NCBI RefSeq assembly: GCF_023073715.1
Contig: NZ_JADPKA010000026.1
Coordinates: 299,887-363,886, forward strand
DNA from: Bradyrhizobium sp. 164
GTDB taxonomy: Bacteria; Pseudomonadota; Alphaproteobacteria; Rhizobiales; Xanthobacteraceae
DNA: 64,000 nt
Reading direction: 5' to 3'
The translations under genes and the position numbers were made by a program. Under the pieces are notes generated by a model. That model ran no database searches and was not told where the DNA came from. It saw nothing but the letters and a program-made list of their open reading frames with translations. Of this stretch, positions 61,062-64,000 are shown in pieces (the first letter of the stretch is position 1; every line of letters begins with the position of its first letter).

Positions 61062-61461
61062 TGGCGTATTCCTTTTCGGATAAGCAACCGGGCTGGTTGC
61101 CGACGAAATTAGTATTTCCCGAGCCGCAAACACGTTCCGCGGAAATAATGAGGTAAGCAGTTGAAATTATGGAATAAAGTGGCTTTGGGGCTTTGCCCTT
61201 CGCGCACGAAAGGGCGCTCCATCCCGGGTTTTGGCTCCCCCTAAAGGTGCCCCAAAAAAAGTCGCTTCGCGACTTCGCGACCCTTGCGTTTGCTATCCCC
61301 CGAGGCAGCGGCGCTGCCCATTCGGCAAGCAAGGATGACTCAGCGATGCCCGATGCGGCGCCCTACGGCGTCTCACGTCATAATTCATCCACCTTCTACC
61401 TTACTTCTACCGAGAGGAGTGCTTATGTCCTCCTGCACCTTGTTCACCTCGGACAGAAGTC
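61062..61461. other. Intergenic region with minus-strand terminator-like hairpin
   Basis: This stretch of about 400 bp lies between the small gene and the endonuclease. It contains the hairpin at 61254-61273, a GGCAGC/GCTGCC stem at 61304-61318, and a strong ribosome-binding site plus ATG at 61425 that is out of frame with the endonuclease. Nothing else is recognised. Confidence 0.45.
61254..61273 (-). terminator. Short hairpin followed by seven T on the minus strand
   Basis: GTCGC-ttc-GCGAC (61261-61273) is preceded by AAAAAAA on the plus strand. On the minus strand this gives a stem and a T7 run, typical of intrinsic termination. No minus-strand gene ends here, so it may end a small RNA or be an attenuator before the 59-residue gene. 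Confidence 0.4.
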
Positions 61462-62229
61462 ATGAGCTTGGTTCTTTGGAAGAAGCTTCCGCGCGGCCTG
61501 CTGAAAAAGCAGTTCAAAGCGTGGGACCGGCTTGGCCCCGACGTCAAGCGTCTGATGGTGAAGCTTGCCGAGGAGCAGAAATTCAAATGCGTTCACTGTC
61601 CGCGCGAGCGAAATCTGATTATCGAGCATGATCACGATCCGATATTCGGCACCGGCGATAAGTTGACCGCGTTCAATATCCGGGGGCTCGTCTGTCAGCG
61701 GTGCAACTGGCACCTTATGATCTACGAGAAGGATCTCAACGGCGAATATCGCGGATTCGACGACGTCTCCAGCTACATTTCCAACAGCGAATGGGAGACC
61801 TACATCTATGCCTACGACACCCGGGTTGTCAGGCTATACGAAAGCCAACTCGAAGAGCGGATGGGCACCCTCAAATACCTGAAGCGGCGGATTTTTCTCG
61901 ACAAGTTCGATGATTGGAAGGAGTGGAGCCCCCGCAAGCGGACGTATCCCTGGCACTGGGGTTTTGACGAAATCAAGGAACGGCGGCGCAATATCATCCG
62001 GACGCCTGAGCAGTTCTTCAAGGTGCTGGCGGCTATCACCGAGTACATAAAGAACCAGATTGCAAAACACCCGGGCTGGAGACCGCCGGAGGAGATGATG
62101 CCCATGCTCGGCCGGATCGTTGAGTTCGTGGAGGAGCTTTGGCCTGCGATTGAGGAGCGCTACAAGGCGCTGCAAGCAGCACGGAGCGAAGCAGTGCAGC
62201 CTTCGTCGGTGGTCGCGACGACCGCGTGA
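61462..62229 (+). CDS. Recombination endonuclease VII-like HNH protein
   Basis: This 255-residue protein has an endonuclease VII-type zinc-HNH core: KCVHC (Cys43/Cys46), LIIEHDHDP (His56, Asp57), IRGLVCQRCNW (Cys78/Cys81, Asn82). T4 endonuclease VII resolves branched DNA; chromosomal relatives are common in phage and island regions. The second half (from about residue 120) is helical and basic-aromatic and not recognised. The ATG at 61462 has only a weak site upstream, whereas a strong GAGAGGAG serves an ATG at 61425 in another frame, so translational coupling is possible. Confidence 0.78.
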   Translation: MSLVLWKKLPRGLLKKQFKAWDRLGPDVKRLMVKLAEEQKFKCVHCPRERNLIIEHDHDPIFGTGDKLTAFNIRGLVCQRCNWHLMIYEKDLNGEYRGFDDVSSYISNSEWETYIYAYDTRVVRLYESQLEERMGTLKYLKRRIFLDKFDDWKEWSPRKRTYPWHWGFDEIKERRRNIIRTPEQFFKVLAAITEYIKNQIAKHPGWRPPEEMMPMLGRIVEFVEELWPAIEERYKALQAARSEAVQPSSVVATTA

Positions 62230-62398
62230 AGGCATATTCTCATAGGTGGCGGCTGTGCGATTTCGTCCAACAAAAACGTCCAACACCGCGTCCTCAGCCC
62301 CACCTTTGGTTGGGTCACCCCATCAGAGTGCCTCGAGGTTGATGTTCGCGGCGCGATAAGCGCGAATGCCTCGGCTGGTACGGGTGTCTTGTCCGCAG

Positions 62399-63373
62399 TC
62401 ACGGCTTCCGCAAGAACCGCTTGTCAGAAATGAGTTGGTTGCCGGTGCGCGGCTCCTCCGCGCGAGTGCGAGCGTATTTAAACTTGTGGTCGGGAGAGTA
62501 GACCTGCCGGTCTGCTCCATCGGGCATTGTGCTGTTGCAAACTGCCACGGTCTGTTCGCAGGCATCCTCCACCGTGTTGCCAACGTTGAACGCGCCGACA
62601 ACGGCGAGGGTGGGAGAGATAGGAAAATAGATGTCCGTGCCCATCATTGCGAGGCCGGGCGCTAGCGGGCCATCTCGCATCGCTGGATCTTCCCACATGA
62701 GATAGAACGGGCGGTCTGATGTGATGAAGCCGCCTGAGCCCTCGGGTGCGCGCAATAGATGCCAGCCGCGCTTGTGCAAGAGCGGTATGCTGTGGTCGAG
62801 CATTTGAAATTCGAGACTGATGAGCGCGTTGTTGTCGAGTTCAATTTTGAAGTCGCCTTCGTCGAATGCCTCTCGCATTTCCTCATAGGTGACATCGTAG
62901 TCGTCGGGCAGCGCGCCTTCTGCCTTGGCCTCCGCAATGCTGGCGTCGTACGTTGCCTGACTTTGGAGGCGGGCGGCGACATGCATGCGCCCAAGGCCGT
63001 CAACGATGCCCTTGATGTTTTCGCGCATGTTGGGATTTCTGAGCGCCGCAAGCCCTATGAGCGTGAGCAGGTAGGCCTTGTCGTCCTCGTTCTCAAGATT
63101 GCGCGCCTCATTGATACGGACGAGCGCTTCGGCGAGACCGCTCTCAAATTCAGACATTGCACTTTCGAGCGCGTTAGGGTCCATGCCGTCGAGGTGAATC
63201 CGGTTGAAGTAGTTTTGGCAGGCCACGTCTTTGACGTTGTTCTTGAATGAGCGCTGCTCCTCCCGGTCGAATACCGAGACCTGAAAGGCCCTGCCCTTCT
63301 TGTTGGCGAATTGGCGCAGATAGCACTGCGGCACATAGTGATGTTTCACGGGCCTATTTCGACTTTTCCCCAC
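62399..63373 (-). CDS. DUF4238 family protein, copy 2
   Basis: This 324-residue protein carries the DUF4238 opening KHHYVPQCYLRQFA and the middle motif GGFITSDRPFYLMW and DIYFPISPTLAVVG. It is shorter than the copy at 45266 and only distantly similar outside these motifs, so the two were probably acquired separately. A GTG start at 63373 has GAGGGAG upstream. There is no CoiA-like gene beside it. The function is unknown. Confidence 0.78.
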   Translation of the reverse strand: MGKSRNRPVKHHYVPQCYLRQFANKKGRAFQVSVFDREEQRSFKNNVKDVACQNYFNRIHLDGMDPNALESAMSEFESGLAEALVRINEARNLENEDDKAYLLTLIGLAALRNPNMRENIKGIVDGLGRMHVAARLQSQATYDASIAEAKAEGALPDDYDVTYEEMREAFDEGDFKIELDNNALISLEFQMLDHSIPLLHKRGWHLLRAPEGSGGFITSDRPFYLMWEDPAMRDGPLAPGLAMMGTDIYFPISPTLAVVGAFNVGNTVEDACEQTVAVCNSTMPDGADRQVYSPDHKFKYARTRAEEPRTGNQLISDKRFLRKP

Positions 63374-63783
63374 CTCTACGCTCCCTCAACCGCTCTCTGT
63401 GGCATTATATGCACATGATGAAAGGTAAGGATAAGCGGAGCGTTCCGCGCCTTACCAAACATTACCAATCTAGCCGTCCTGTAAGAGGCGGCTTTTGTGT
63501 TTCCGGCCCTGCCGACGCGGTGTCAGGCTCACCCGATTCGGCCGCGATATCAAAACCAGCATCGGACGGCATACTTCGGGCTCCGTAGGCGCATAAGGAT
63601 GTCAAAACCAGAGCATTGCTTGGTCTCGCTGTGACGAAAAAACAGGCGTGACGAATGTCAGGACCACGCGGGTTACAAGAGAAGGAGACAGAGCGAATCT
63701 AAATCGAGATCGCCGCATAGAAACTTCCAATGCATGGGACCAGGCTACGGCGCCTTCTCACCGTATCGCATTAAGAAGTGCGT
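63374..63783. other. Region of about 410 bp without a gene
   Basis: It holds the structured candidate RNA at 63424-63500. The remainder to the broken gene at 63784 shows nothing recognisable. Confidence 0.5.
63424..63500 (+). ncRNA. Candidate structured RNA with terminator-like end
   Basis: Two stem-loops follow one another: GGTAAGG/CCTTACC (63424-63430 and 63450-63456) with an inner GCGGA/TCCGC stem, then AGCCG-CCT/AGG-CGGCT (63472-63493) followed by TTTTGTGTTT. A TTATAT lies upstream near 63405. The arrangement resembles a short untranslated transcript ending in an intrinsic terminator. No known RNA family is recognised. Confidence 0.35.
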
Positions 63784-63901
63784 CTAGGTGTTCGTCTGCA
63801 GCACGTTGAGCTTATCGAAAAAGATACGGTTACGCTTCTTTGCGTCACCAAGCAGCTTGTTGTAATCAACCACTTCGTAATAGGCAGCGTAAGTTTTGTG
63901 G
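63784..63901 (-). pseudogene. C-terminal end of a gene interrupted by an insertion element
   Basis: On the minus strand an open frame of about 39 codons ends at TAG (complement 63784-63786) and reads KTYAAYYEVVDYNKLL, then GDAKKRNRIFFDKLNVLQ. The amphipathic, lysine-rich sequence looks like real coding sequence. It is broken exactly where the insertion-sequence end begins at 63902; the N-terminal part should lie beyond the element. The product is not recognised. Confidence 0.5.
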
Positions 63902-64000
63902 TGTCAATCGGCGTTCGACTGGGACCCCCTATCGGCATCCAAAAGGGACCCCTTTGATCGGCGTGCTCTGCTGGGAGCGCTCGGGTCGTCGGAGCTGGTC
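63902..64000. mobile_element. Left end of a probable IS21-family element
   Basis: The sequence starts TGTCAATCGGCG and soon shows two copies of GGGACCCCY spaced 22 bp apart (63919 and 63945), each followed by ATCGGC. A TGT terminus with repeated internal transposase-binding sites is the pattern of IS21-family ends. The transposase genes (istA/istB type) would lie beyond the window. Family assignment is by appearance only. Confidence 0.5.

Noticed and set aside
61254..61318. Cluster of short GC palindromes considered as a CRISPR or REP array
   Set aside because: The palindromes differ from one another and are not regularly spaced; only simple hairpins are present.

Overview
The window looks like a piece of an alphaproteobacterial chromosome, most likely Bradyrhizobium or a close relative. 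This rests on the high GC content, the many Tat-exported oxidoreductases and hydrolases, the FixJ/FixL-type two-component genes, the fused Ser/Thr-kinase/AAA/GAF/PAS/histidine-kinase giant, and the OprB porin. The assignment is by general resemblance; no rRNA or other marker gene is present to confirm it.

Layout. (1) Positions 1-124 hold the 5' end of a class II fumarase gene on the minus strand. (2) 351-4003 encode a three-subunit membrane-bound FAD sugar/polyol dehydrogenase (Tat small subunit, GMC flavoprotein with a 3Fe-4S motif, triheme cytochrome c). (3) 4247-7744 encode a TetR regulator divergent from an EmrA/EmrB-type efflux pair, with two matching operators between them. (4) 7757-27281 carry a stress/xenobiotic set: aldo-keto reductase, thiol peroxidase-like protein, MOSC-ferredoxin reductase, VOC proteins (one fused to GlcG), FMN reductase, three alpha/beta hydrolases, two paralogous crotonases, DUF4331, DJ-1/PfpI, an IorAB-type molybdenum hydroxylase, OsmC, cupin and Dps. 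(5) 27490-41219 (plus 12843-14321) carry a dense signalling block: five histidine kinases or kinase-containing proteins, one FixJ-type regulator, one receiver-only protein and an OprB porin. An 18-bp dyad motif (core CATA-N6-TATG) recurs five times in front of divergent units of blocks 1-4 and suggests a shared regulon.

(6) At 41877 a 45-nt 3' fragment of tRNA-Arg(CCG) marks the left end of a genomic island. It is followed by an integrase that has lost its catalytic part. From there to the window end the content is defence-like: an Mrr-nSTAND3 protein; a CoiA-like nuclease with a DUF4238 partner; an XRE regulator and a SIR2 / middle component / zinc-hook SMC operon that matches Lamassu-Sir2 architecture; a SRAP / CoiA-like / Cys-rich operon; a 1347-residue protein with a Cap4-like nuclease, STAND ATPase and helical repeats; an endonuclease VII-like HNH protein; and a second DUF4238 protein. 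The window ends in what looks like the left end of an IS21-family element that has cut off a minus-strand gene.

The left 41 kb therefore reads as a regulated stress and catabolic cluster with its own sensory apparatus, and the right 22 kb as an anti-phage/anti-plasmid island. No CRISPR array, rRNA or intact tRNA was seen.
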